NCBI RefSeq assembly: GCF_030817195.1
Contig: NZ_JAUSYZ010000001.1
Coordinates: forward strand, 1,612,001 to 1,676,000
DNA length: 64,000 nucleotides
Source of the DNA: Arthrobacter globiformis
GTDB taxonomy: Bacteria; Actinomycetota; Actinomycetes; Actinomycetales; Micrococcaceae
Direction of reading: 5' to 3'
This document shows positions 52,449 to 60,705 of the stretch, in pieces (position 1 is the stretch's first letter; every line of letters begins with the position of its first letter). The position numbers and the translations under genes were made by a program. Under the pieces are notes generated by a model. That model was not told the origin of the DNA and did not search any database. It worked only from the letters and a program-made list of their open reading frames with translations.

Positions 52449-52940
52449 CTACGCGGGGCAGAAGCCGCCGGGCAGCTGGACGCCGTCCACGACCGGGCAC
52501 GGGTTGAAGGTGAAGATCACCAGGGTGCCGAGGATGATGATGACGGCGGAGGCTGCGTAGAGGACCATCTTGAGCCAGAAGCGGGTGGAGTCCTTCTCGG
52601 CGTAATCGTTGATGATGGTGCGCACGCCGTTGGTGCCGTGCAGCATGGCGAGCCACAGCATGGCCAGGTCCCAGAACTGCCAGAACGGATCCGCCCACTT
52701 GCCGGCAACGAAGCCGAAGTCGATGGCGTGGATGCCCTCGCCCACCAGGAGGTTCACGATGAGGTGGCCGAAGATCAGCACAACCAGGACAACGCCGGAC
52801 AGACGCATGAACAGCCAGGCCAGCATTTCGAAGTTGCCGCGCGAGCTACCGTTGCGGCGGTACTTCGGGGCGATCTTGCCGGCCTCGGGCTTGCCGCCGA
52901 TCTGTCCGCTGCGCGGGGACTGGATCTCAGTTGCAGACAT
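52449..52940 (-). CDS. sdhD: Succinate dehydrogenase hydrophobic anchor subunit
   Basis: The 163-residue protein has three membrane helices: FMRLSGVVLVVLIFGHLIVNLLVGEGI; FWDLAMLWLAMLHGTNGVRTII; and a C-terminal LYAASAVIIILGTLVIF. The haem/quinone histidine regions GHL and LHGTNG are visible. The N-terminus is a long cytoplasmic leader rich in Gly/Lys (KPEAGKIAPKYRRNGSSRG). It follows sdhC by 3 bases. Confidence 0.93.
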   Translation of the reverse strand: MSATEIQSPRSGQIGGKPEAGKIAPKYRRNGSSRGNFEMLAWLFMRLSGVVLVVLIFGHLIVNLLVGEGIHAIDFGFVAGKWADPFWQFWDLAMLWLAMLHGTNGVRTIINDYAEKDSTRFWLKMVLYAASAVIIILGTLVIFTFNPCPVVDGVQLPGGFCPA

Positions 52941-52943
52941 GGC

Positions 52944-53324
52944 TTAGTGACCTCCGAGCGCAAGGGACAGGTGGCGGATGGCGAAGGCGACCATGGTGAC
53001 GACCCACAGGCCCAGCACCACCCAGAGCATCTGACGCTGGTACTTGGCGCCCTTCTTCCAGAAGTCGACGGCGATGATCCGCAGGCCGTTGAAGGCGTGG
53101 AACACGATCGCTGCGACGAGGCCCGTTTCACCCAGGGCCATCAGCGGGTTCTTGTAGGCGCCGATGACGGCGGTGTAGGCCTCAGGCGACACCCTCACCA
53201 GCGAGGTGTCCAGCACATGGACCAACAAGAAGAAAAAGATCACTACACCAGTAATGCGGTGTCCAACCCAAGACCACATGCCTTCACGGCCGCGGTACAA
53301 GGTGCCAGCTGGTTTCGTCGGCAC
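52944..53324 (-). CDS. sdhC: Succinate dehydrogenase cytochrome b556 subunit
   Basis: The 126-residue protein has three membrane helices (SWVGHRITGVVIFFFLLVHVLD; YKNPLMALGETGLVAAIVFHAFNGLRIIAVDF; LWVVLGLWVVTMVAFAIRHL). The haem histidine pattern HRITG...HVLD and FHAFNG is typical of SdhC. GTG 53324 has AGGGAGG 8 bases upstream and removes 15 unsupported upstream codons. It opens the sdhCDAB operon. Confidence 0.92.
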   Translation of the reverse strand: MPTKPAGTLYRGREGMWSWVGHRITGVVIFFFLLVHVLDTSLVRVSPEAYTAVIGAYKNPLMALGETGLVAAIVFHAFNGLRIIAVDFWKKGAKYQRQMLWVVLGLWVVTMVAFAIRHLSLALGGH

Positions 53325-53408
53325 TGAATAAACCTCCCTGCGACACAGCGGCGCTGGCGTGGGATCCACGCGGGGGGAACGCCTACTGCGAGAGCACTCG
53401 TAGCTCAG

Positions 53409-53442
53409 GCCTAAATCTAGGCTTCGCTCACAGCTTATTCAA
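53409..53442 (-). promoter_or_regulatory. sdhCDAB promoter with palindrome over the -10 box
   Basis: On the minus strand TTGAAT (53437-53442), a 17-base spacer and TAGATT (53414-53419) form a near-consensus sigma-70-type promoter. The -10 box lies inside GCCTA-AATC-TAGGC (53409-53422), a 5-bp-arm palindrome that a repressor could use. This is about 90 bases upstream of sdhC. Confidence 0.55.
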
Positions 53443-53581
53443 TTCAGGCGTCCCTTGCCCGCCACGTACTGTACGGATTTTCGGCTATTTTGAGACGAAC
53501 ACCACATCTGTTGCCACAGTATCCGCACCCCAGCCCCCGGCGAAAGGCCGCCTTGAGGTGCGTCGGCTAAAGTAGGCACTG

Positions 53582-54715
53582 ATGAGTAACGACAAAGTGA
53601 CAAGCCAGGATTCACCGCTCAGCCGTTTTATCGCTGTGATTCCTGCGGGCGGTGTGGGGACCCGCCTCTGGCCTCTGTCACGTGCAGCAGCTCCCAAATT
53701 CCTTCACGACCTCACCGGTTCAGGAAGCACGCTTCTGCGTGCCACCTACGACCGCCTCGAACCGCTGGCCGGCAACCGCGTCCTCGTGGTCACCGGAGTG
53801 GCGCACCGTGCGGCCGTGTGCCGCCAGCTGCCCGAGGTCCAGGACGGCGACCTCGTGCTCGAGAGCGAACCGAAGGACTCCGGCGCCGCGATCGGCCTGG
53901 CCGCAGCCATCCTGCACCAGCGTGATCCGGACATCATTATGGGCTCCTTCGCAGCGGACCACGTGATCAGCCCCGACGGTCTCTTCCAGGACGCCGTACG
54001 GGAAGCCATCCACACCGCGGCGGCCGGCAAGATCGTGACCATCGGCATCAAGCCGACCCACCCGTCCACGGGCTTCGGCTATATCCGGTCGGGTAACTCA
54101 CTGCACATTCCCGGCGCGCCCAGCGCCCAGGCCGTGGTGGAGTTCGTGGAGAAGCCGGACGAGGACGTTGCCCAGCAGTACGTGGACAGCGGCGAGTACG
54201 TCTGGAACGCCGGCATGTTCGTGGCGCCCGTGTCCCTCATGCTTAAGCACCTGGAAGCGAACCAGCCCGAGCTGTTCAACGGCCTGCAGGAAATCGCCCA
54301 GGCCTGGGACACCCCGCAGCGTGACGAAGTCACAGCCCGAATCTGGCCCACCCTGCCCAAGATCGCCATTGACTATGCAGTCGCCGAGCCCGCAGCGGCG
54401 GCCGGGGACGTCGCCGTCGTGCCCGGTTCCTTCCGCTGGGACGACGTCGGTGACTTCGCCTCCGTGGGCCGGCTCAACAGCGCCAAGGAAGTGGACGAGG
54501 TGACCGTCCTCGGCGAGGGCGCACGCGTCTTCACCGAAAACGCCAGCGGCGTGGTGGTCTCGGACACCAAGCGTGTCATCGCGCTGATCGGCATCAAGGA
54601 CGTCGTCATCGTCGATACCCCGGATGCGCTGCTGGTTACCACCAAGCAGCACTCGCAGCGGGTGAAGCAGGCGGTGGACGCCCTGAAAGCCAGCGGCGAC
54701 ACCGACGTCCTCTAG
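53582..54715 (+). CDS. manC: Mannose-1-phosphate guanylyltransferase
   Basis: This enzyme forms GDP-mannose from mannose-1-phosphate and GTP for mannosylated envelope glycans. The 377-residue protein has the nucleotidyltransferase start IPAGGVGTRLWPLSR, followed by APKFLHDLTG, EPKDSGAAIGLAAAI, GSFAADHVI and the sugar-binding EFVEKPDEDVAQQYV. GSFRWDDVGDF is conserved in the GMP branch. Length fits the short (non-isomerase-fused) form. It is divergent from sdhC. Confidence 0.93.
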   Translation: MSNDKVTSQDSPLSRFIAVIPAGGVGTRLWPLSRAAAPKFLHDLTGSGSTLLRATYDRLEPLAGNRVLVVTGVAHRAAVCRQLPEVQDGDLVLESEPKDSGAAIGLAAAILHQRDPDIIMGSFAADHVISPDGLFQDAVREAIHTAAAGKIVTIGIKPTHPSTGFGYIRSGNSLHIPGAPSAQAVVEFVEKPDEDVAQQYVDSGEYVWNAGMFVAPVSLMLKHLEANQPELFNGLQEIAQAWDTPQRDEVTARIWPTLPKIAIDYAVAEPAAAAGDVAVVPGSFRWDDVGDFASVGRLNSAKEVDEVTVLGEGARVFTENASGVVVSDTKRVIALIGIKDVVIVDTPDALLVTTKQHSQRVKQAVDALKASGDTDVL

Positions 54716-54729
54716 CAGAACGTCTTCCA

Positions 54730-54761
54730 GCGGGCCGGTGCACTAGAGTGCGCTGGCCCGC
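54730..54761 (+). terminator. Terminator of manC
   Basis: GCGGGCC-GGTGCACT-AG-AGTGCGCT-GGCCCGC forms a long imperfect stem 15 bases after the manC stop. Confidence 0.75.
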
Positions 54762-54863
54762 GGCAGTTGTGCGCCCTCCAGTCCTAAGTAAACCGGGGAC
54801 GGCGAGCACGTAACGCGGAGAAGGCGATGCCGCTAATTTTTCCGGCCTCGCTACAGTTGAGGT

Positions 54864-56063
54864 GTGCGCAATTACACTACTGAAGCTGAGCCGACCGCCC
54901 TGGTGGGGCCGTGGCTCGAGCCCCTGCTGCCGGAACTGATCGATTTTCGCCGTGACCTGCATGCGCACCCCGAACTGTCCTTCAGGGAATTCCGGACGAC
55001 GGACAAACTGGTGGAGCGGCTCGAGGCTGCCGGCCTCGAGCCCCGCCGGCTCGAAGGTACCGGCCTGACAGTTGACATCGGCGAAGGCCCGATCGCCACG
55101 GCGCTGCGCGGTGACATCGACGCCCTGCCGATCATCGAGGAAACGGGACTGCCGTTCGCCTCGAAGAACCACGGCGTCACGCATGCCTGCGGCCACGACG
55201 TGCACACCACCACCATGCTGGGCATCGCCCTCGTGCTGCACCGCATGCACCAGGAGTCCCCGCTGGGCGGATCCGTGCGCATCATCTTCCAGCCTGCCGA
55301 GGAAACCATGCCCGGCGGCGCGCACTCCTGCATCGAGCAGGGCGTGCTGGAAGGCGTGCCCCGCATTCTGGCGCTGCACTGCGACCCGCGCATCGAAGTG
55401 GGCAAGATCGGCACGCGCATCGGCGCCATCACCTCGGCGTCGGACACCATTCGGATTGAACTGTCCGGCCGGGGCGGGCACACCTCGCGCCCGCACCTCA
55501 CCGAGGAACTTGTTTTCGCGCTGGCGCAGATTGCCGTTAACGTGCCAGCCGTCCTTTCCCGCCGGGTGGATGTCCGCAGCGGCGTCTCCGTGGTTTGGGG
55601 GCACATTTCCGCAGGTTCGGCACCCAACGCGATCCCCGGAACCGGGTACATGGCCGGAACCATGCGTTGCCTGGACCGCGATGCCTGGCACAGTGCCGGC
55701 GAACTGCTGGACGAAGTGGTACACCAGGTGGCCGCGCCCTACGGCGTCGACGTGCGGCTGGAGCACACTCGGGGCGTTCCTCCGGTGGTCAACTCCGAGC
55801 ATGAGACGGCGCTGATCGAGGCGGCCGCACGCGCCGAGATCGGCGAGGGAGCCGTGGTGCTGACGCCGCAGTCCATGGGCGGGGAGGACTTCGCCTGGTT
55901 CCTGGCCGAACTGCCGGGGGCCATGATGCGCCTCGGCACCAAGACGCCCGGCGGCGAGGAGTACGATCTGCACCGTGGCGACTACATCCTGGACGAGCGG
56001 GCCCTCGGCTTCGGCATCCAGGTCCTCACCGCCGCAGCACTCCGCACCATCCGCGACCTCTAG
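54864..56063 (+). CDS. M20 family amidohydrolase / peptidase
   Basis: The 399-residue metallo-hydrolase has FRRDLHAHPELSFREFRT near the start, ALRGDIDALPIIEETGLPF (metal-binding Asp), THACGHDVHTTTMLG (metal-binding His) and HISAGSAPNAIPG. The lid-domain histidine is in GRGGHTSRPHLTEE. It resembles the AbgB/hippurate/N-acetyl amino acid hydrolase branch (HipO/AmhX). The exact amide substrate is unknown. GTG 54864 starts the ORF. A palindromic repeat element follows the stop. Confidence 0.9.
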   Translation: MRNYTTEAEPTALVGPWLEPLLPELIDFRRDLHAHPELSFREFRTTDKLVERLEAAGLEPRRLEGTGLTVDIGEGPIATALRGDIDALPIIEETGLPFASKNHGVTHACGHDVHTTTMLGIALVLHRMHQESPLGGSVRIIFQPAEETMPGGAHSCIEQGVLEGVPRILALHCDPRIEVGKIGTRIGAITSASDTIRIELSGRGGHTSRPHLTEELVFALAQIAVNVPAVLSRRVDVRSGVSVVWGHISAGSAPNAIPGTGYMAGTMRCLDRDAWHSAGELLDEVVHQVAAPYGVDVRLEHTRGVPPVVNSEHETALIEAAARAEIGEGAVVLTPQSMGGEDFAWFLAELPGAMMRLGTKTPGGEEYDLHRGDYILDERALGFGIQVLTAAALRTIRDL

Positions 56064-56081
56064 GACCCGCAACACCTTCCA

Positions 56082-56165
56082 GCGCGAACGAACACTTAAG
56101 CCCCGAGGGCAGGCGCGAACGCACACTTAAGCCCCGCTCCGGGGGCCGCAAGTGTTCGTTCGCGC
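56082..56165. repeat. Palindromic repeat element, copy 1 (GCGCGAACGNACACTT family)
   Basis: Two direct copies of GCGCGAACG-A/C-ACACTTAAGCCCC (56082-56104 and 56113-56135) are followed by the inverted GGGGGCCGC-AAGTGTTCGTTCGCGC (56141-56165). The outer arm and the inverted arm form a long hairpin. It lies between the amidohydrolase and the ohrR promoter; a matching element follows curA. Confidence 0.85.
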
Positions 56166-56171
56166 TTTCCT

Positions 56172-56200
56172 TTGACTAACTAAGTTGTGCACAATTGAAT
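56172..56200 (+). promoter_or_regulatory. ohrR promoter with OhrR-type operator in the spacer
   Basis: TTGACT (56172-56177) and TTGAAT (56195-56200) are 17 bases apart. The spacer contains TTGTGCACAA (56185-56194), a perfect palindrome within the AAGTTGTGCACAATTGAAT context that matches the TTGTGCACAATT-type operator known for OhrR in actinobacteria. The regulator would therefore block its own promoter. Confidence 0.72.
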
Positions 56201-56220
56201 TGCCCGCTACCGTTGTGGGT

Positions 56221-56655
56221 ATGCCCGATGCTCCCCGTCTTGACCGCCAGGTCTGCTTTGCCCTCTACTCCGCGTCGCGGGCTGCCACCGCCGTCTACCG
56301 CCCGCTCCTGGAGGAGCTCGGTCTGACGTACCCGCAGTACCTCGTCATGCTCGTGCTGTGGGAGAACGAGCCGCGTGGCGTGCGGGAACTGGGGGAGGAG
56401 CTTGGCCTTGACTCCGGAACCCTCTCGCCCCTCCTTAAGCGTCTCGAGGCGCTGGGCCTCGTGCAGCGGCGGCGCTCGGCGGCGGATGAGCGCCGCGTCG
56501 CCGTGCACCTGACTGAGGCAGGCAAGGCCCTCAGCAGCAAGGCCTCCGGCGTGCCCCAGCACCTCGCCGCCGCAGCCGGCCTGAGCCCCGGCGAACTTGA
56601 CCAGCTGCGCGAAACCCTCGGCAAGCTCACAGCTGCCCTGCACGATTCGCTGTAG
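56221..56655 (+). CDS. ohrR: MarR family regulator, OhrR type
   Basis: This is a repressor of about 144 residues that senses organic peroxides. The sensing Cys is in LDRQVCFALYSASRA, with Tyr residues downstream (PQYLVMLVLWE) as in the OhrR sensing pocket. The winged helix reads VRELGEELGLDSGTLSPLLKRLEALGLVQRRR and ends at DERRVAVHLTEAG. ATG 56221 is used because the in-frame extension to 56185 would include the operator. Only one Cys is visible in the sensor region, suggesting 1-Cys chemistry with a small thiol. The ohr gene follows. Confidence 0.9.
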   Translation: MPDAPRLDRQVCFALYSASRAATAVYRPLLEELGLTYPQYLVMLVLWENEPRGVRELGEELGLDSGTLSPLLKRLEALGLVQRRRSAADERRVAVHLTEAGKALSSKASGVPQHLAAAAGLSPGELDQLRETLGKLTAALHDSL

Positions 56656-56698
56656 GCAGCCCCTCAAACCTCCAGACCTCCCAACCGGAAGGAATACA

Positions 56699-57130
56699 TT
56701 GAAAACTCTCTACACAGCCGAGGCTCTCGCATCCGGCGAAGGCCGCGACGGTTCCGCGCGCACCAAGGACGGCAAACTCAACGTCAACCTGGCCAGCCCG
56801 GTGGAGCTGGGCGGCAGCGGCCACGGCACCAACCCGGAGCAGCTATTCGCTGCCGGCTATGCGGCTTGCTTCCACTCCGCCCTCCGCGTGGTCGGCCGGC
56901 AGGCCAAGGCAGACCTCACTGACTCCGCTGTCGCCGCCAAGATCCACTTCGGCGCCCTCGAGGACCGCGAGGGCTACGGCCTGGCCGCCGAGCTGGAAGT
57001 CGCCCTCCCGGCACTGGACCGCGACACCGCCGAGACGCTCATGGCCAAGGCGCACAGCATCTGCCCGTACTCCAACGTGACGCGCGGGAACATGGACGTC
57101 GCACTCACGCTGGTGGAGTTCGCAGCGTGA
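56699..57130 (+). CDS. ohr: Organic hydroperoxide resistance protein Ohr
   Basis: The 143-residue OsmC-fold peroxidase reduces organic hydroperoxides using two cysteines, one in AAGYAACFHSALRVVG and the other in HSICPYSNVTRGN. It begins at TTG 56699 with GGAAGGAA upstream. YTAEALASGEGRDG and NLASPVELGG are typical of Ohr. It follows ohrR by 43 bases and is presumably derepressed by peroxides through it. The curA-like gene overlaps its end. Confidence 0.96.
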   Translation: MKTLYTAEALASGEGRDGSARTKDGKLNVNLASPVELGGSGHGTNPEQLFAAGYAACFHSALRVVGRQAKADLTDSAVAAKIHFGALEDREGYGLAAELEVALPALDRDTAETLMAKAHSICPYSNVTRGNMDVALTLVEFAA

Positions 57131-58155
57131 GCGCCGGCGCAGCAACCGCATTGCCGGCGGCCACCCGCGAGATCCAGCTGGCCTCGCGCCCATCGGGACG
57201 GCCCGTCCCGGAAAACTTCAGGCTCGCCGAGACGGCAGTCCCGGCCCTCAATGAGGGCCAGGTCCTGGTCCGGAACCTGTTCATCTCGGTGGACCCCTAC
57301 ATGCGGGGCCGTATGAACGACGCCAAATCCTATTCAGCACCGTTCGCGCTGGACGAAGCGCTTGACGGCGGTGCGGTGGGTGAGGTGATCGCGTCCCGGT
57401 CCGATCAGCGCAAGGTGGGGGACGTCGTCGTACATCAACTCGGCTGGCGGGAGCACGCGGTGGTGGACGCGGAGCGGACAACTCCCGTGGACACCAGCCT
57501 CGCCCCGGCCTCTGCCTTCCTGGGTGCGCTGGGCATGACCGGACTCACCGCGTACGCCGGCCTGCTGAAGGTCGCGGAGTTCAAGCCCGGAGACGCCGTT
57601 TTCGTCTCGGGTGCCGCCGGCGCGGTTGGCTCGCTCGTGGGGCAGATCGCCAAGGCGATGGGGGCCTCAAAGGTGATCGGCAGCGCGGGCACACCGGAAA
57701 AAGTTGCCCGGCTGCTGGACCTGGGCTTCGATGCGGCGTTCAACTACCGCGATGCCCCGGTCCTGGACCAGCTGAAGGCCGCCGCGGGCAGCAACGGCAT
57801 AGACGTGTATTTCGACAACGTTGGCGGTGACCATCTCGAGGCGGCGCTGTCCGTCCTGAACGTGGGCGGCCGCGTGGCCATGTGCGGCGCCATCGCCCAG
57901 TACAACTCGACCCAACCGCCGGCCGCGCCACGGAACCTGGCCGTGGCGATCGGCAAGCAGCTCACACTGCGTGGGTTCCTGGTGGGCGGCCAGCGGCAGC
58001 ATGCCGCCGAGTTCGCCGGGCGGATGGCCGGCTGGCTCGCCGACGGGACCGTCCGGTACGACGAGACCGTAGTCGACGGCCTGGAGAACGCACCGCAGGC
58101 CTTCATTGACATGCTCGACGGCGGGAACACCGGGAAGATGCTCGTCCGGCTCTAG
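57127..58155 (+). CDS. NADP-dependent zinc-free MDR oxidoreductase (CurA/alkenal reductase-like)
   Basis: The 342-residue medium-chain reductase has FISVDPYMRGRMNDAKSY near the N-terminus, the NADP site VFVSGAAGAVGSLVGQIAKAMGASKVIG, and FDAAFNYRD/VDVYFDNVGGDHLEAALSVL. There are no zinc-ligand cysteines. It belongs to the 2-alkenal/prostaglandin reductase branch (CurA in E. coli) that reduces reactive unsaturated aldehydes and ketones. Its GTG overlaps the ohr stop by 4 bases. Co-expression with Ohr fits a role in clearing products of lipid peroxidation. Confidence 0.9.
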   Translation: MSAGAATALPAATREIQLASRPSGRPVPENFRLAETAVPALNEGQVLVRNLFISVDPYMRGRMNDAKSYSAPFALDEALDGGAVGEVIASRSDQRKVGDVVVHQLGWREHAVVDAERTTPVDTSLAPASAFLGALGMTGLTAYAGLLKVAEFKPGDAVFVSGAAGAVGSLVGQIAKAMGASKVIGSAGTPEKVARLLDLGFDAAFNYRDAPVLDQLKAAAGSNGIDVYFDNVGGDHLEAALSVLNVGGRVAMCGAIAQYNSTQPPAAPRNLAVAIGKQLTLRGFLVGGQRQHAAEFAGRMAGWLADGTVRYDETVVDGLENAPQAFIDMLDGGNTGKMLVRL

Positions 58156-58178
58156 CCCGTGCAACAGCCATCACCCCC

Positions 58179-58236
58179 GAGCGCGAACGTACACTTGAGC
58201 CCGTACCCGAGGGGTCGCAAGTGTCCGTTCGCGCTC
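58179..58236. repeat. Palindromic repeat element, copy 2 (GCGCGAACGNACACTT family)
   Basis: GAGCGCGAACGTACACTTGA (58179 on) and its inverted partner TCGCAAGTGTCCGTTCGCGC, ending CTC at 58236, form a hairpin of about 20 bp. The core matches copy 1 at 56082-56165, with differences at single positions. It lies 24 bases after the curA stop. Confidence 0.85.
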
Positions 58237-58278
58237 GACGCGTTACCGGGACATGCCACAGGACACTAAAGTGGGCTC

Positions 58279-58338
58279 ATGAGTGCGCTTCGGCGCACCC
58301 GGGTGCCGGCCAGCGGCATCCAGTACGCCAAGGGGTGA
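58279..58338 (+). CDS. Possible leader peptide upstream of cdd (19 codons)
   Basis: ATG 58279 opens a 19-residue frame (MSALRRTRVPASGIQYAKG) that ends in TGA within the cdd ribosome site region (58336-58338). A TACACT-like box (GACACT at 58262-58267) lies 11-16 bases upstream, so the message might be leaderless. It could be a coupling peptide or the remnant of an upstream gene end. Only position and reading frame support it. Confidence 0.3.
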   Translation: MSALRRTRVPASGIQYAKG

Positions 58339-58343
58339 CGGCC

Positions 58344-58766
58344 GTGCAGAACGACGCCAACGAAATGGGCGCCATCATTGACTGGTCGGCCCTGGAAGCC
58401 GCCGCGCTCGACGCCATGAAGGCCGCCTACGCGCCCTACTCGAACTTTCCGGTGGGGGCCGCAGCCTTCACGGCGGACGGCCGGATGGTGAGTGGCTGCA
58501 ATGTGGAAAACGCCAGCTACGGCCTGACCCTGTGCGCCGAGTGCGTCCTCGTGGGAAACCTGCAGATGACCGGCGGCGGCCTGCTGCGCGCCTTCTACTG
58601 CGTTGACGGCGGCGGCAACGTGCTGATGCCCTGCGGACGCTGCCGGCAGCTGCTGCACGAGTTCCGGGCACCCGGCATGGAGCTGATGACCACGCAGGGG
58701 ATCAAGACCATGGACCAGGTGCTGCCTGACGCATTTGGCCCCGAACACCTGGAGGGAACCCGGTGA
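58344..58766 (+). CDS. cdd: Cytidine deaminase
   Basis: The homotetrameric zinc enzyme of about 140 residues deaminates cytidine and deoxycytidine. The zinc ligands and catalytic Glu are in CNVENASYGLTLCAECV and MPCGRCRQLLHEF, with YAPYSNFPVGAAA near the start. GTG 58344 has AAGGG upstream; GTG 58335 and a longer frame to 58221 are less likely. It overlaps deoA by 4 bases. Confidence 0.95.
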   Translation: MQNDANEMGAIIDWSALEAAALDAMKAAYAPYSNFPVGAAAFTADGRMVSGCNVENASYGLTLCAECVLVGNLQMTGGGLLRAFYCVDGGGNVLMPCGRCRQLLHEFRAPGMELMTTQGIKTMDQVLPDAFGPEHLEGTR

Positions 58767-60085
58767 CACGTCCTTTGAAGGAAACCCAAGCGTTCGACGC
58801 CGTCGAGATCATCCGGACCAAGCGCGACAAGGGTGCACTGAGCCCCGAGCAGATTGCCTGGACCATCGACGCGTATACCCGCGGTGTCATCGCGGAGGAG
58901 CAGATGGCCGCCCTGAACATGGCCATCCTGCTCAACGGCATGGACCGTGCCGAGATCTCGCAGTGGACGGCGGCGATGATCGCCTCGGGGGAACGGATGG
59001 ACTTCTCCGGCCTCCGGCGGCCGGACGGCGGCGTGAAGGTAACCACGGACAAGCACTCCACAGGTGGAGTGGGGGACAAGATCACCCTGCCGCTCGCGCC
59101 CCTCGTCGCCGTGTTTGGAGTGGCAGTGCCGCAGCTGTCCGGGCGCGGGCTGGGCTACACCGGCGGCACACTGGACAAGCTCGAGTCCATTCCGGGCTGG
59201 CGCGCGTCCCTGAGCAACGATGAAATGCTGGCCCAGCTCCAGGAGGTGGGCGCGGTGATCTGCGCCGCCGGCGCGCGGCTCGCTCCCGCGGACCGGAAGC
59301 TCTACGCGCTCCGCGACGTCACGGGCACAGTCGAGTCCATCCCGCTGCTGGCCTCGTCGATCATGAGCAAGAAGATCGCCGAGGGCACAGGCTCGCTGGT
59401 GCTGGACGTCAAGGTGGGCAGCGGGGCCTTTATGAAGGACGAGGCCGGCGCACGCGAACTGGCTGAGACCATGGTGGCCCTCGGCAAGGACGCCGGAGTG
59501 GAAACCGTGGCCCTGCTGACCAACATGAACACCCCGCTTGGACTCACCGCGGGCAACGCCATCGAGGTGGAGGAAACCGTTGAGGTCCTTGCAGGCGGCG
59601 GCCCTGCCGATGTCGTCGAGCTAACGGTGAGGCTCGCGGAGGAGATGCTGCGGTGTGCCGGTGTTACCGACGCCGATCCCGCCGCCGCGCTCAAGGACGG
59701 CAGGGCCATGGACGTCTGGAACCGGATGATCGCGGCGCAGGGCGGCGACCCGCGGGCCAAGCTGCCGGTGGCCAGGGAAACGGAAACCATCTACGCGCCC
59801 GCCGATGGTGTCCTTGTGGAGCTCGACGCGTTCGCGGTGGGTGTGGCGGCCTGGCGGCTCGGCGCCGGTCGGGCACGGAAGGAGGACACCGTGCAGGCAG
59901 CCGCCGGCGTCCGGATGCACGCCAAGCCCGGTGCAACTGTGCGTGCCGGCGAACCGCTGATGACCCTGCTGACGGACACGCCGGAGAAGTTTGCCCGGGC
60001 GAGGGAGGCCCTCGACCACGCCGTCACCATCGCGCCGGATGGTTCCAGGCCTGCCCAGCAGCTGATCATCGACCGCATCGCCTGA
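58763..60085 (+). CDS. deoA: Thymidine phosphorylase
   Basis: This enzyme phosphorolyses thymidine (and deoxyuridine) to base and deoxyribose-1-phosphate. The 440-residue protein has IIRTKRDKGALSPEQI, TDKHSTGGVGDKITLPLAPLVA (phosphate site), GRGLGYTGGTLDKLESIPG and the YALRDVTGTVESIPLLASSIMSKK stretch. It matches the actinobacterial pyrimidine-nucleoside phosphorylase type. The start overlaps the cdd stop; DedA follows 2 bases after its stop. Confidence 0.96.
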   Translation: MTRPLKETQAFDAVEIIRTKRDKGALSPEQIAWTIDAYTRGVIAEEQMAALNMAILLNGMDRAEISQWTAAMIASGERMDFSGLRRPDGGVKVTTDKHSTGGVGDKITLPLAPLVAVFGVAVPQLSGRGLGYTGGTLDKLESIPGWRASLSNDEMLAQLQEVGAVICAAGARLAPADRKLYALRDVTGTVESIPLLASSIMSKKIAEGTGSLVLDVKVGSGAFMKDEAGARELAETMVALGKDAGVETVALLTNMNTPLGLTAGNAIEVEETVEVLAGGGPADVVELTVRLAEEMLRCAGVTDADPAAALKDGRAMDVWNRMIAAQGGDPRAKLPVARETETIYAPADGVLVELDAFAVGVAAWRLGAGRARKEDTVQAAAGVRMHAKPGATVRAGEPLMTLLTDTPEKFARAREALDHAVTIAPDGSRPAQQLIIDRIA

Positions 60086-60087
60086 CC

Positions 60088-60705
60088 GTGCAGGCCATCA
60101 ATGACTTCATCCTGGCTGCCGCCGGCCAGCCCTGGGTCCTGTTCATAGTCCTCGCCTGTTGCGTCATCGACGGCTTCTTCCCGCCCATCCCCAGCGAATC
60201 CGTGGTGGTGGGGCTGGCCGCCGTCGCCGCGACGGCAGACGTTCCCAACCCGTGGCTGCTCGCGGCCGTAGCAGGACTCGGCGCGTTTACCGGCGACAAC
60301 GCCGCCTATCTCATCGGCCGGGGCGTGGGCATACAGCGCTGGGCGTGGATGCGGGGGCCGCGGATGCAGCGCGCGTTCCGGTGGGCCGGACGGGAGCTGC
60401 GCAAACGGCCGGCGTCGCTGATCCTCGTGGCGCGGTTCGTCCCCATTGGCAGGGTGGCGGTCAACCTGACCGCGGGAGCCACGCATTATTCCCATCCCCG
60501 CTTCATCGGGCTGACTGTGCTTTCCGCCACCCTATGGGCCTCGTATTCCGTGGCCATCGGGCTGTTCTTCGGCCAGTGGTTCGAGGAAAACCACCTGCTC
60601 GGGGCCGTAATCGCCATTGTCTGCGCCATCGTGCTGGGCATCGTGGTGGACGTCGGTATCAACCGGCTCAGGAACCGCGTTAAGGATCCGTTGGAAGAAC
60701 GTTGA
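60088..60705 (+). CDS. DedA family membrane protein 1
   Basis: The 205-residue SNARE-associated/DedA protein begins at GTG 60088, directly after deoA. It has IDGFFPPIPSESVVVGLAAV (the E of the DedA signature), GDNAAYLIGRGVGIQRWAWM and the conserved basic motif VARFVPIGRVAVNLTAGA with two helical hairpins. DedA proteins act as lipid scramblases/flippases and affect membrane potential. A second DedA gene follows. Confidence 0.88.
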   Translation: MQAINDFILAAAGQPWVLFIVLACCVIDGFFPPIPSESVVVGLAAVAATADVPNPWLLAAVAGLGAFTGDNAAYLIGRGVGIQRWAWMRGPRMQRAFRWAGRELRKRPASLILVARFVPIGRVAVNLTAGATHYSHPRFIGLTVLSATLWASYSVAIGLFFGQWFEENHLLGAVIAIVCAIVLGIVVDVGINRLRNRVKDPLEER

